Part shown: positions 1-9,116 of the stretch, piece by piece
How positions within the stretch are numbered: position 1 is the first letter of the stretch
How the letters are laid out: each line of letters starts with the position of its first letter
Source: UBA11865 sp963749825
GTDB lineage: Bacteria > Chloroflexota > Anaerolineae > Promineifilales > Promineifilaceae
DNA length: 64,000 nt
Direction: 5' to 3'
Assembly: GCA_963749825.1 (NCBI GenBank)
Contig: CAVVOI010000016.1
Coordinates: forward strand, 62,001 to 126,000
The notes under the pieces: generated by a model
What the model was told of the DNA's origin: nothing
Database searches by the model: none
What the model saw: the letters and a program-made list of their open reading frames with translations, nothing else
Made by a program: the position numbers and the translations under genes

Positions 1-2
1 CA

Positions 3-1025
3 CCCGATAGAGTTACCCTGGCTGACTTGGTGTTGGGTTTTCCATTTTCTCCCAGCGATACGGTGCTGAGGCGGGTGTTGGCCTTGCGAGAAGATATTTG
101 GGATCAAAGTTACGTTCTTGAAGGCGAAGAAATGATCTTTAACGGGGCGGAGATCATTATGGGCGGTCGCCTGGCCTTGGATGGCTGCCAGTTTGCCAAC
201 GTAGGGCGGGCTCTGAATTACCGGCGCTTTCACCCGCGACGCGTCTTCAGGAACATACCGGGCCGGTGCCAGGCCGAGCTAACCTGTCAGGCGATCATTC
301 TTGACGATCCGCGCTGTCCCGAAGATGTGCGGGCTCTACGAGATGAGGCTTTTATGAACACGTATTTGATCTGGGCTTATTGTATTTTTGCCCAGGACGA
401 AGCCGAGGTTGGCCAGTCATTTGTGCGCGAAGCCGTGATTTTAAACCCCTCGCTTCTTGATGGTGAGCCGAGCACGCTCCTCAGTTTTTTGGCCGCAAAC
501 AGTGCTGACGATGGCAGTGTGGACTTCGAAATGCATTTGAATAAGATCATCAAGCAATTTCCGCCGGAAATATCCTTCCCTTCCAGCCAAATTGAGCGGG
601 TACTAGCTCAAGGGTATCTCGTAAAAGGCGCGCAGGCCATCCTGTGGGGTCGTCCTGAAGAGGGACGAATCTTCTTGGCCCGTGCAAGCGCGAAGGGAGC
701 TGAAGTCGATGAAGCGCTTGTTCAAAATTTAACCCATCAACTATTGGGCTATCAAAGGGAATTCGGCAGCGAAGCGACGCAAAACGTTATGAACGACCTG
801 ACGGCAAGTCTAAAAGAAGTCGACAGAAATATGAGTGGCTCACGGCTAAGGGGTAGCTATTCAATTAACCAAGCTTTCGAGAGCTACCGGGCCGGCGAGT
901 ATGATCAAGTTCCAGGTCAGGTATTGCAGGCGATAACGAACGAACCGAAATATCTATGGAATCGTGGGGTGCTGGCCATCCTGTTCCGCTCAACCACGGG
1001 CATCCGGCTACAACCGGATAGCTAG
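3..1025 (+). CDS. Glycosyltransferase family 2, C-terminal part (cut by window edge)
   Basis: The frame is open to the left edge (bases 3-26 already read DRVTLADL-like sequence), so the gene starts upstream of the window. The first about 100 residues match the acceptor side of GT2 enzymes, around the FPFSPSDTVLRR and YRRFHPRRV segments. They align in style with the intact GT2 at 11274. The remaining 230 residues are helical, TPR-like and end in a poorly conserved tail. The same GT2 plus helical tail architecture recurs in the 11274 gene. The GXD/DXD catalytic motifs would lie outside the window, so activity cannot be judged. It is the first visible gene of the + strand polysaccharide cluster. 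The family call is an inference from the tail and from context. Confidence 0.6.
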   Translation, partial: PDRVTLADLVLGFPFSPSDTVLRRVLALREDIWDQSYVLEGEEMIFNGAEIIMGGRLALDGCQFANVGRALNYRRFHPRRVFRNIPGRCQAELTCQAIILDDPRCPEDVRALRDEAFMNTYLIWAYCIFAQDEAEVGQSFVREAVILNPSLLDGEPSTLLSFLAANSADDGSVDFEMHLNKIIKQFPPEISFPSSQIERVLAQGYLVKGAQAILWGRPEEGRIFLARASAKGAEVDEALVQNLTHQLLGYQREFGSEATQNVMNDLTASLKEVDRNMSGSRLRGSYSINQAFESYRAGEYDQVPGQVLQAITNEPKYLWNRGVLAILFRSTTGIRLQPDS

Positions 1026-1135
1026 AAAGTAAAGAGCCTGGCAGGCTTTGCCGGTCACTTGGCCAAGGACAGTTCAGAGACATTTTTGGTGGCATTACTC
1101 CCATAACTACGAGTTGCTGATAGGAGAATATGTAG

Positions 1136-2071
1136 ATGCGTATTGCCGTGTTATGCGCGACCCGGCGGGGATTTCGATTTATTCAAAAATTAACTGAATT
1201 AGCTCCACAGAGCGAGATCACCGTCTTCAGTTTCCCTGAAGAACCTTGGGAGCCACTCTTTTTGGACGATATTCGTGAGTTGACCCTGGCTAAGGGTGGT
1301 CAATTCTTTGAAACCAGGCAAGTTGGGTCACCGCGATGGAGGAACTTTTGGGAAACAACGACCATGGATCTAATGTTCACCGTTAGCTGGCGCTATATGA
1401 TTTCCGCCGATATTTACCAGCAACCGCGCCTGGGCACCTTTGTCTTTCACGATTCTATGTTACCTGAGTATCGTGGCTTCTCGCCAACTGTTTGGTCGAT
1501 CGTCAATGGCGAAGATCATACTGGTGTGACCTTGTTTGAGATTGCTGAAGGCGTGGATGAGGGTGATATCGTGGCCCAGAAACGAGTTCCTATTGGGCAA
1601 GACGACCCGATTGCTGTTGTGCTAGAGCGAGTAACTCAAGCTTATCTGGATTTGTTGGAACAAAACCTCGATGGATTGATGGCGGGAACCACCCCTCGCT
1701 ATCTCCAGGATCATGCCCGAGCAACCTACACAAGTAAGCGAATCCCGGAGGATAACCAGGTTGACTGGACAAAATCAACCACAGAGATTCTTAACTTAAT
1801 ACGTGCTGTCAGTGCCCCATATCCCGGAGCATTTACCTATTTGTCTGGCGAAAAGATTCGAATTTGGGCGGCCCAACGAATACCTAACGCACAGCAATAT
1901 GTTGGCAGGATACCGGGTGGGATCGTTGCGGTAAGACCTGGGAAAGGTTCTGAGGTTTTGACAGGAGATGGTTCTCTACTCTTAACCAAAGCACAGATAG
2001 AGGGAGGTGAGACAGTCTGCGCAGCCGACTTGCTTAATAGCCTCTCTCACAGACTTGGACGCTGTAGTTAA
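1136..2071 (+). CDS. Formyltransferase-like protein (Fmt/ArnA fold), candidate sugar N-formyltransferase
   Basis: A 311-residue protein of the methionyl-tRNA formyltransferase superfamily. Seen: the N10-formyl-THF-domain core with FHDSMLPEYRGFSP (about residues 104-117) and TGVTLFEIAEGVDEGD (129-144), then a small C-terminal domain. Of the family catalytic triad Asn-His-Asp, His105 and Asp141 are present. The Asn position, two before the His, is Val103. The neighbour at 2130 makes a 4-amino-4,6-dideoxy sugar nucleotide, so N-formylation of dTDP-Fuc4N is the natural reading, as in known O-antigen loci with Qui4NFo or Fuc4NFo. A GGAGAAT ribosome site precedes the ATG. A housekeeping tRNA formyltransferase is unlikely because of context and the altered motif. 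Confidence 0.75.
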   Translation: MRIAVLCATRRGFRFIQKLTELAPQSEITVFSFPEEPWEPLFLDDIRELTLAKGGQFFETRQVGSPRWRNFWETTTMDLMFTVSWRYMISADIYQQPRLGTFVFHDSMLPEYRGFSPTVWSIVNGEDHTGVTLFEIAEGVDEGDIVAQKRVPIGQDDPIAVVLERVTQAYLDLLEQNLDGLMAGTTPRYLQDHARATYTSKRIPEDNQVDWTKSTTEILNLIRAVSAPYPGAFTYLSGEKIRIWAAQRIPNAQQYVGRIPGGIVAVRPGKGSEVLTGDGSLLLTKAQIEGGETVCAADLLNSLSHRLGRCS

Positions 2072-2129
2072 AGATAAGAGATTTAGGAAATTTACAGCTC
2101 TTGACATTTGGCAACGAGGAGACGTGAAC

Positions 2130-3314
2130 ATGGATACATATCCTATTCCATTTAACCGGCCGACTATTGTCGGTAAAGAACTGTATTATATATCCCAAGC
2201 AATTCATAACGGCCGATCGGCGGGTGATGCAGACTTCACCAAGAGATGTCATGCGCTTCTTGAAGAGGCGCTGGATGTACCTAAAGTATTGTTGACAACT
2301 TCCTGTACCGATGCGCTGGAGATGTCCGCCATCCTGCTAAACATCCAGCCCGGAGATGAGGTGATCGTGCCCGCCTTTACCTTTGTCACATCGGCCAATG
2401 CCTTCGTGATGCGCGGCGCCAGGCCCGTCTTCGTCGACATCCACCCAGATACGTTAAATATGGATGAGGCCCAGTTGGAGCGTCTGATCAGCCCGCGCAC
2501 CCGGGCAATCGTGCCCGTCCACTACGCGGGCGTCGGCTGCGAGATGGATGTCATTGGCGAAATCGCCGCCCGGCACGATATCCCGATCGTGGAGGACAAT
2601 GCCCACGGTTTGTTTGGCAAATACAAAGAGCGGTACCTCGGCACCTACGGTACTTTCGCCACCCAGAGTTTTCATGAGACCAAGAACTTTAGCTGTGGCG
2701 AAGGAGGGGCGTTGTTAATCAACGACCCCAAATACATAGAGCGGGCCGAGATCGTTCGCGAGAAAGGCACCAATCGCAGCCGCTTCTTTCGAGGACAGGT
2801 GGATAAATACACCTGGGTGGATATCGGATCAAGCTATCTCCCCTCGGACATCCTTGCTGCCTTTTTGTATGCTCAGCTAGAAGCTCGCGAGGAAATTCAA
2901 AATAAACGGCGACAAATCTGGGAAAACTATTTCGAACAGCTTCAAGATTGGGCTTTGCAGCATCAAGTTCAACTGCCTACTATACCTAACCACTGTGAAC
3001 AATCGTATCACATGTTCTACTTGTTACTGCCTTCACTTGAAATACGCCAGGCGCTCATCGACCATCTCAAGGCTCGGGGTGTTCTCAGTGTCTTTCATTA
3101 TCTACCTTTGCACCTGTCGGACATGGGGCGGCGATTTGGTGGCCAAGAAGGCGACTGTCCGGTGACAGAGGATGTGAGTGATCGTTTGCTGCGATTACCT
3201 TTCTACAATGACTTAGACGAAGCCGACCAGGCCTTCGTCATTTCGGCAATCCAAGAATTTGTGCCAGAAGCTATTCGGATTGTTTCTGTTCCGTCTCTCG
3301 TTAGCTCCAGTTAG
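2130..3314 (+). CDS. wecE: dTDP-4-amino-4,6-dideoxygalactose transaminase
   Basis: A 394-residue DegT/DnrJ/EryC1 aminotransferase very close to the WecE/RffA type. It transfers an amino group from glutamate to dTDP-4-keto-6-deoxyglucose, giving dTDP-Fuc4N. Diagnostic stretches are IPFNRPTIVGKEL at the N-terminus, IVPVHYAGVGCEMD (about 127-140), the internal-aldimine lysine K185 in SFHETKNFS, EKGTNRSRFFRGQVDKYTW and VFHYLPLHLSDMG. The frame is open further upstream, but the ATG at 2130 follows a good AGGAGA site and avoids overlap with the formyltransferase gene, so it is the chosen start. Together with the preceding gene it predicts formylated or free 4-amino-4,6-dideoxyhexose in the polymer. 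Confidence 0.9.
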   Translation: MDTYPIPFNRPTIVGKELYYISQAIHNGRSAGDADFTKRCHALLEEALDVPKVLLTTSCTDALEMSAILLNIQPGDEVIVPAFTFVTSANAFVMRGARPVFVDIHPDTLNMDEAQLERLISPRTRAIVPVHYAGVGCEMDVIGEIAARHDIPIVEDNAHGLFGKYKERYLGTYGTFATQSFHETKNFSCGEGGALLINDPKYIERAEIVREKGTNRSRFFRGQVDKYTWVDIGSSYLPSDILAAFLYAQLEAREEIQNKRRQIWENYFEQLQDWALQHQVQLPTIPNHCEQSYHMFYLLLPSLEIRQALIDHLKARGVLSVFHYLPLHLSDMGRRFGGQEGDCPVTEDVSDRLLRLPFYNDLDEADQAFVISAIQEFVPEAIRIVSVPSLVSSS

Positions 3315-3347
3315 CAAAAACAAACATCCGAATCACCGAGAGGAACA

Positions 3348-4646
3348 ATGAAGATTTGCATGGTCTTTTATGAAATGCAGGAGCTGGGAGGTTTAGAGGA
3401 GTACGCGATAAACCTGGCCGTAAGCCTCCAACAGCAGGGCCACCAGGTCAGCGCCCTGAATACTTTCTGGGTGCCGCCTGATAACCAGTATGTACTAAGA
3501 TTGCGCGAGAACGACGTGCCGTTGGTTCAGTTACCAAAATGGCTGGCAAAAGCTGCTTCGGATTGGTCCACTAAGGAAAGGATGCTGGCAAGGCTTATGT
3601 GGCTATTGACTCCTCTGGTTTACTTGTTAGCTAGCGGACTTTTCTTGCTTCAGAGACGCCCTTGGAAGCCGTCAGTCACCAGCGCTCATAACTGGCTGCG
3701 AGGACAATTGACGGAACGATTTATTGGCCCGGACAGGCGCGAACCGTTATTCCGCCTGCTACTGAATTGGTGGCGGTTTCGCTGGCGCCCAGATCTGCTG
3801 CATATCCAGGGTTACACGAGTACGCTGCTTTTTGTCATAGACTGGGCGCATGCCAAGAATCTGCCTGTCGTTTATGAAGAGCACCAAACGCCTGATGCTC
3901 AGTTCAATTGGTGGCAGGATTTCCAGCTGAGCATCAACAAAGCAACCAGAGTCGTGGCTGTTTCCGAAAAGAGCGCCCAGGCGCTGCGCGACGTTTGCGG
4001 GGTGACGCGGCCGATCGTCGTCAGAAACCCTCTTCTCGCCGATCCGGCTACATCAGGATGGCGAAGAAATGGCAGGTCAAACCAAGTTGGCGAACCCCTG
4101 TATGTGACGACAGTGGCTCGTCTATGGGTCACGAAAGGTCTCACTTACTTACTCGAAGCAATCGCACATGTGAGGGAGAGTTATCCATCCACGCATTTCA
4201 GGGTGTACGGGGATGGGGAACTACGCCAGGATCTGCTGGCTTACGCTGCCCAGCTTGGTTTGGACGGAGATCAGATCTTTGTTGGCGCTTTCACCTATGA
4301 CGAACTGCCCCAAATCATGGCTCAAACTGATATCTTTGTGATGTCTTCCATACTTGAGGGACAACCCTTGGCTGTGGTTGAAGCCATGGCTTATGAATGC
4401 CCCATCGTCACAACTTCCGTCGGCGGCATCCCTGAGTTGATCCAGGACGGCGTCAATGGTCTGTTGTGTCAGCCCAGTGATTCAACCTGCCTGGCCCAAA
4501 AGATAACCGCCCTCATTGAAGATCCTGCACTCAGGCGAAGGTTGGCTCGGGCAGCACGCAAGACGTATGAGCAAGGGCCCTATCAACCTGCGGCTGTAAG
4601 CAGTCATTTTGTTTCGGTTTATGGAGAAGTGTTGAGACAGGAATAA
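3348..4646 (+). CDS. GT4-type glycosyltransferase
   Basis: A 432-residue GT-B fold enzyme that would transfer a sugar from a nucleotide donor to the lipid-linked intermediate at the inner face of the membrane. Seen: an N-terminal GGLEEYA acceptor-domain motif (14-20), an unusual hydrophobic segment at about 84-102 that may dip into the membrane, the VARLWVTKGL donor-domain start (257-266), and the EX7E pair E337/E345 in LEGQPLAVVEAMA. It starts 33 bases after wecE behind GAGAGGAAC, fitting one transcript. Donor and acceptor cannot be predicted. Confidence 0.85.
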   Translation: MKICMVFYEMQELGGLEEYAINLAVSLQQQGHQVSALNTFWVPPDNQYVLRLRENDVPLVQLPKWLAKAASDWSTKERMLARLMWLLTPLVYLLASGLFLLQRRPWKPSVTSAHNWLRGQLTERFIGPDRREPLFRLLLNWWRFRWRPDLLHIQGYTSTLLFVIDWAHAKNLPVVYEEHQTPDAQFNWWQDFQLSINKATRVVAVSEKSAQALRDVCGVTRPIVVRNPLLADPATSGWRRNGRSNQVGEPLYVTTVARLWVTKGLTYLLEAIAHVRESYPSTHFRVYGDGELRQDLLAYAAQLGLDGDQIFVGAFTYDELPQIMAQTDIFVMSSILEGQPLAVVEAMAYECPIVTTSVGGIPELIQDGVNGLLCQPSDSTCLAQKITALIEDPALRRRLARAARKTYEQGPYQPAAVSSHFVSVYGEVLRQE

Positions 4647-4710
4647 CGCCTTAAAGCAGAATTATGACGGCAGTTATTTACCTTGAGCATTTTCTTTAGG
4701 TAATTGCGGT

Positions 4711-7560
4711 ATGAAGAAGCCTTCGTATATCATCCTGTTTTTCCTAATATGCTTTGTTGTAAATACCAAACCTATCCGCGGCCAAACATCAATTAATGAT
4801 GGTTGGCCGATGGTGGCAGCCAACCCACGAAGGACATCATGGACCCCTGAGGAAGTGAGAGGTAATCTGTCGGTTGAATGGTATCGGACCATCGAGCCGT
4901 TTGTTCAAGGCAAAACCCAGGTAATTGCGGCCGAAGACAAGCTGTTTGTATCGACGGCCAGAGGCTTGTATGCTTTTGATGCGGCCAATGGCGCTCACCA
5001 TTGGACATATGGCACCCAATTACCCCTGGGCCATTCACCCACCTATGCCAATGGGATGTTATACGTTGGCGGCTATGATCGGCGCATCCACGCAATTAAC
5101 GCCAGTAGTGGAAACCTCAAGAGCGGCTGGAGCTTTGTGGAAGCCGGTGCTGGGTTTGAAACAAATCCGCTGGTGATAAACGGGAGAGTGTACGCCGGTA
5201 ATCGAGATGGTTATTTTTACTGTCTGGATGCAAATGATGGGAGCTTGATCTGGAAGTGGCGTGATGGAAGCGATGAATATCCCAATGCGCCGATCCGACA
5301 TTCTGCTGCCTATAAAGATGGCGTTTTCTATTTTGGCTCGGATAACTCCCATGCCTATGCCCTGAGAGACGACGGAGGATCAGCCATCTTGGTCTGGAAA
5401 TCTGACATGCTGCCGGGGGTTGGTTTCTCAACATACTGGCCGGTAGTTTATACGGAACCAAGTACTGGCAAAGATTATGTGCTCTTTTCCGGGACCAAAA
5501 AGGAAGTGGGCTGGGCTTGGTTTGGCGATTCATATTTCGAGGAGAATTACGATATCTTTGCTGGTATTCCTGCTGGCAGTTTAATTGGCCAGACCGGAAC
5601 CGTACCCGGGGACTGGGTGAGTGGTACGAGAACGATAGATGCCTCGAAGATTCAAGAGTATTTCGATCAAAAGCCGCACAAGCGCCACTTATTTGTCCTG
5701 GATGCCGCCAGCGGCGAAGAACACACGGTTTTTGCTCCGGTGTCATGGGTGGCCGCTACCCACAGTGGCAGCAAGCAGCCCCCTGTCATCGGAGGAGATG
5801 GCGTGATTTATACACATATGGGTTATAAGAATGGAGATCCTGGACTGCTCCCCAACGCGGGCGCATCCGGGGGAATAGCCGGCTGGAAGTTTGGTACGCA
5901 ATACATTAGCCAACTCTACGATTTTGTCCGAGGGTACGCCGATGAGCCCGTATCCTTCAGCGCAGGAGGCAATCTGATCTATTGGGCTGAAGGTTTCAAT
6001 ATGGGCTATGGTGCGTTTGAGATTAATCAACCTTATGGCAGTAACGCATCATGGGAATACAGCACCTGTGGTGGTATCTGGGGCTGTCTTGGTATAACCG
6101 GTTATGACACAATGATGGAGCCCTGCGAAGTTTATGGTTCCTGTAATGGAGTTTATAGCGGAGCGGGTAGTGCATTCTATCCTTACAAGGGTCGCCTGTA
6201 TCTTTTGGAGCGAAACGCCTTGATCGCCTTCGGACCAGCCGGGGGCGCCAGGAATCTACCAACCATTGGGGTGACCGCACCAAGCGTACCGGAAAGCTCG
6301 GCCTTGCCAGCCAACGAGCTATACCAGAGACTTGAGGCAGAAGTTACCAAAATGCTAGCAGCTGGACATTTGAGGCCGGGATTTCACGATTCAGGGCTCT
6401 GGGGACAGGCGGCCAATGGTGCTTATGCACCCTATGTTAATGGGGACCATCTGGCAGAGTATTTCCATAACCCCGCGGATACAGTGACCACATTATTGAG
6501 TTCCTTACCATATTTGCCTACGCCATTGCAAAAGCAGGTAAAAAGTTATATCAAGAACAATTACGGCCCCGGTTCGCCCTATGACTTCACCCAAATTGCC
6601 CATATCGGTTGGAAAAACGGAGCTCAACGGGAGATATTCACTGATACTCCGGAGCGAGCGACTTTGACGAGTCGAGCCTCTGATGATTCTGATAATGTAA
6701 TTGCCACGGTTCCCCGAACCTATTCTCAGTGGAATGGTGATTTTGAGGCCTGGAAGTTTCCGCAGACAACTTTTTATGCCGCCTGGAAATATGCAGAAGT
6801 GTACCCTGACGAAGCGGCTACAGTTTTCAATGCGCTCAAGGACAAACTCGAACCGACTGGTTCGAATCCCACATATCCAACCAATGCTCAGTTCAACAAA
6901 TACCCCTATATTCTAAATGCGTATATCGTCGCCTATCGCGGGTATATGGAATTGGAGATACTGGCTGGCGACATTTCAAATATCAACCAAAGTGCCAAGT
7001 GGAACGAATACAATAAGTTACTAGACTTAAGAGTCAATAACTTCAGTAAGGATTCGTATATTACTGACGATTCGTTTACCTATGAGAAAACCATGAATGT
7101 AGCAAGGAATTTTATGTATCTGGTGCCTGAGCTGGCCAATGAAATGGGGACCAGAGCTGGTACTGAGGTACAAGCGGCAGTAAAAGAATATAATGACGTT
7201 GAGCCCTATTGGTTTGTCTCCAAGTTCGATCAGACCTATGGAGAGGGGGTGTACCAGCCTCTCTACGACTATAATGCCTTGTTCTTGGCCAAAGCCTACA
7301 TTCTCGAAGAGCCTTACGATGAATTGGTGAAATTCCTGGATGTGCCGGCTTTCTATCGGGGAGACCTGTTTTACATTCAAAATCTCGTGGCCGCCTTAAA
7401 GGCTGGTGGCAACCCAAACTTACCCTCTGGAAATCGACAAATTCACCCTTCAATGGCCGAGCAATGGACATTCCATCGCTTGCCCGCGTCAATGTCAGCC
7501 AATATTTGGTTCTGTGCGAAAGTTTTGGCTTGGTTGCTGGGAGTTATCTTGAGAGCATGA
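4711..7560 (+). CDS. Secreted PQQ-type beta-propeller protein with helical C-terminal half
   Basis: A 949-residue exported protein. Residues 1-24 form a signal peptide (short basic start, hydrophobic ILFFLICFVV core). About 25-500 carry repeated PQQ/quinoprotein-like blades, seen as LYAFDAANGAHHWTYG, IHAINASSG, YCLDANDGSLIWKW and LFVLDAASGEE. About 510-920 form a helix-rich domain with many aromatic residues (GWKNGAQREIF, TFYAAWKYAEVYPDEA) that looks like an alpha/alpha-toroid sugar-active domain, but I do not recognise a specific family. The last 20 residues are hydrophobic. Lying inside the cluster, it may bind or trim the exported polysaccharide; that role is inferred only from position. 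Confidence 0.75.
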   Translation: MKKPSYIILFFLICFVVNTKPIRGQTSINDGWPMVAANPRRTSWTPEEVRGNLSVEWYRTIEPFVQGKTQVIAAEDKLFVSTARGLYAFDAANGAHHWTYGTQLPLGHSPTYANGMLYVGGYDRRIHAINASSGNLKSGWSFVEAGAGFETNPLVINGRVYAGNRDGYFYCLDANDGSLIWKWRDGSDEYPNAPIRHSAAYKDGVFYFGSDNSHAYALRDDGGSAILVWKSDMLPGVGFSTYWPVVYTEPSTGKDYVLFSGTKKEVGWAWFGDSYFEENYDIFAGIPAGSLIGQTGTVPGDWVSGTRTIDASKIQEYFDQKPHKRHLFVLDAASGEEHTVFAPVSWVAATHSGSKQPPVIGGDGVIYTHMGYKNGDPGLLPNAGASGGIAGWKFGTQYISQLYDFVRGYADEPVSFSAGGNLIYWAEGFNMGYGAFEINQPYGSNASWEYSTCGGIWGCLGITGYDTMMEPCEVYGSCNGVYSGAGSAFYPYKGRLYLLERNALIAFGPAGGARNLPTIGVTAPSVPESSALPANELYQRLEAEVTKMLAAGHLRPGFHDSGLWGQAANGAYAPYVNGDHLAEYFHNPADTVTTLLSSLPYLPTPLQKQVKSYIKNNYGPGSPYDFTQIAHIGWKNGAQREIFTDTPERATLTSRASDDSDNVIATVPRTYSQWNGDFEAWKFPQTTFYAAWKYAEVYPDEAATVFNALKDKLEPTGSNPTYPTNAQFNKYPYILNAYIVAYRGYMELEILAGDISNINQSAKWNEYNKLLDLRVNNFSKDSYITDDSFTYEKTMNVARNFMYLVPELANEMGTRAGTEVQAAVKEYNDVEPYWFVSKFDQTYGEGVYQPLYDYNALFLAKAYILEEPYDELVKFLDVPAFYRGDLFYIQNLVAALKAGGNPNLPSGNRQIHPSMAEQWTFHRLPASMSANIWFCAKVLAWLLGVILRA

Positions 7561-7724
7561 GTCAGTACCAAATCTCAGGTAATCCGGATGAACCAGGAGA
7601 TGAGTATCCACCATTCTGTCCAAAAACCCAGTACTGACCTGAGAATAACGACTTGGCTGTGATAGAAGGATTTTGCCCTTGCATGAGGGTCATCGCGAAA
7701 TACCGCTGAGAAAGATAGAACAAT

Positions 7725-9014
7725 ATGCAGATTGCCCTTTGCCCACCCGAACTGGAACCGATGCAGGCCGTTATGAACAGCGGACCGGCGGACGCCACAT
7801 ATATTATCCAGGGCTACGTCGCTAATGGTTTGTTGGCCCGTGGCCATAACCTGACATTTGTAGCCCCTTTCGAACGTTACCGGGTGGTCTGTACAAGTGA
7901 TCTTCAGAAACCAACAACTGTGCCCCAATCGTGGTCGGCAAGTCGCTGGTTTGACCTGGCTCGCAAGGGTAGCTGGGGCTTGCAGAGTTTGTTGGGCGTG
8001 CCTTACCTAAATGTGTTTTCAAACTACAGTCGCCTTGACGCTTATATGCGATGTTTACCGGGTCATGATGTCGTCTATGAACGGAATGGTCTGTACAACG
8101 TCGGCGTCGCCATGGCTTGCAATCGCCTAGGCCTGCCTTACGTTTTGTTCGTCGAGGCTGATGAGATCCTGGAACACGATATCATGGGCAAACCGCTTAC
8201 CGGCCTGCTGCGCCAGAGGGCAAAAAGAATTTTCCATTACAACCTGCAGGCTGCAGATTGCATCATCTGTGTTTCTGAACAGTCCAAAGACCATCTGGTG
8301 ACGAACTGGCGAGTGTCTGCGGAAAAAGTAACCGTTTTCCCCAATGCTGTGGATGTGGAGCGGTTCCGGCCACGTCCAGAGACGCGCGCTGAGATCCGCG
8401 CCGCACTAGAGGTAAATGACGATCCGCTGATCATATTTGTCGGCAATTTCTACGAATGGCATGATGTCCCCACGCTGCTGGATTCATTCACCCAGCTACT
8501 AAATGCATATCCTGAGGCTCGCCTGCTCCTGGTTGGCGATGGCGAACAGCGCCGGGCGATGGAGCAACGCGCCGCTGATTTGGGCGTCAATCATGCGGCA
8601 CAATTCACCGGTTTCGTCTCTCATTCCGAGGTCCCAAGATTAATGAGCGCGGCCGATATTGCCGTCGTCCCTTACCCTGACCTGAACCGTGATTTATGGT
8701 TGTCTCCGCTTAAGCTTTATGAATACATGGCCTCAGGCAATGCGATCGTTGCTTCAGCAGTGGGGCAGGTCGCCAACGTGATTCAGGATGGTGGTAATGG
8801 TTTACTTATACCGCCAGGAGATGCCACAGCTATGACCGCTGCATTGAAGCGATTGATAGGTGACCCAGACCTGCGTGCTCAGCTGGGCACGCATGCCAGA
8901 GAGTATGCAGTTCAAAAGCATTCGTGGGAGCATTATTTGGGGCGGTTAGAGCGCTTATTTGCGGCTGTTATATCCAGGGAGCCGGTCGACGCGCCCAAGA
9001 TCGAAATGAATTAA
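7725..9014 (+). CDS. GT4-type glycosyltransferase
   Basis: A 429-residue GT-B enzyme. The C-terminal donor domain begins at IIFVGNFYEWHDVPTLL. It carries LLLVGDGEQRRAMEQ, the phosphate-binding SPLKLYEYMASG stretch with the conserved acidic residue of the family, and a NGLLIPPGD segment. The first Glu of the usual EX7E is not conserved, as in several GT4 subfamilies with an SPLK motif. A 164-base leader separates it from the propeller gene. That leader contains the inverted octamers GTCAGTAC (7561) and GTACTGAC (7631), which could pair. Donor unknown. Confidence 0.82.
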   Translation: MQIALCPPELEPMQAVMNSGPADATYIIQGYVANGLLARGHNLTFVAPFERYRVVCTSDLQKPTTVPQSWSASRWFDLARKGSWGLQSLLGVPYLNVFSNYSRLDAYMRCLPGHDVVYERNGLYNVGVAMACNRLGLPYVLFVEADEILEHDIMGKPLTGLLRQRAKRIFHYNLQAADCIICVSEQSKDHLVTNWRVSAEKVTVFPNAVDVERFRPRPETRAEIRAALEVNDDPLIIFVGNFYEWHDVPTLLDSFTQLLNAYPEARLLLVGDGEQRRAMEQRAADLGVNHAAQFTGFVSHSEVPRLMSAADIAVVPYPDLNRDLWLSPLKLYEYMASGNAIVASAVGQVANVIQDGGNGLLIPPGDATAMTAALKRLIGDPDLRAQLGTHAREYAVQKHSWEHYLGRLERLFAAVISREPVDAPKIEMN

Positions 9015-9116
9015 GCAGAAACCTTGACCAGAGCATGTTCATAGGTGTTTATCCGATTAATGGTCGAGATTGAAGATCGCTGCGCCGATGTTCAGCAATG
9101 CAAAAAGGAGCTAAAG

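Noticed and set aside
5117..5746. A 209-codon - strand open frame opposite the PQQ-type protein gene
   Set aside because: It lies wholly within a clear + strand gene, has low-complexity Arg/Ser/Pro composition and no ribosome site; a reading-frame shadow.
7561..7643. Inverted octamers GTCAGTAC/GTACTGAC plus CTCAGGT/ACCTGAG as a possible riboswitch
   Set aside because: Only short pairings, no conserved aptamer features and no T-run; mentioned but not called.
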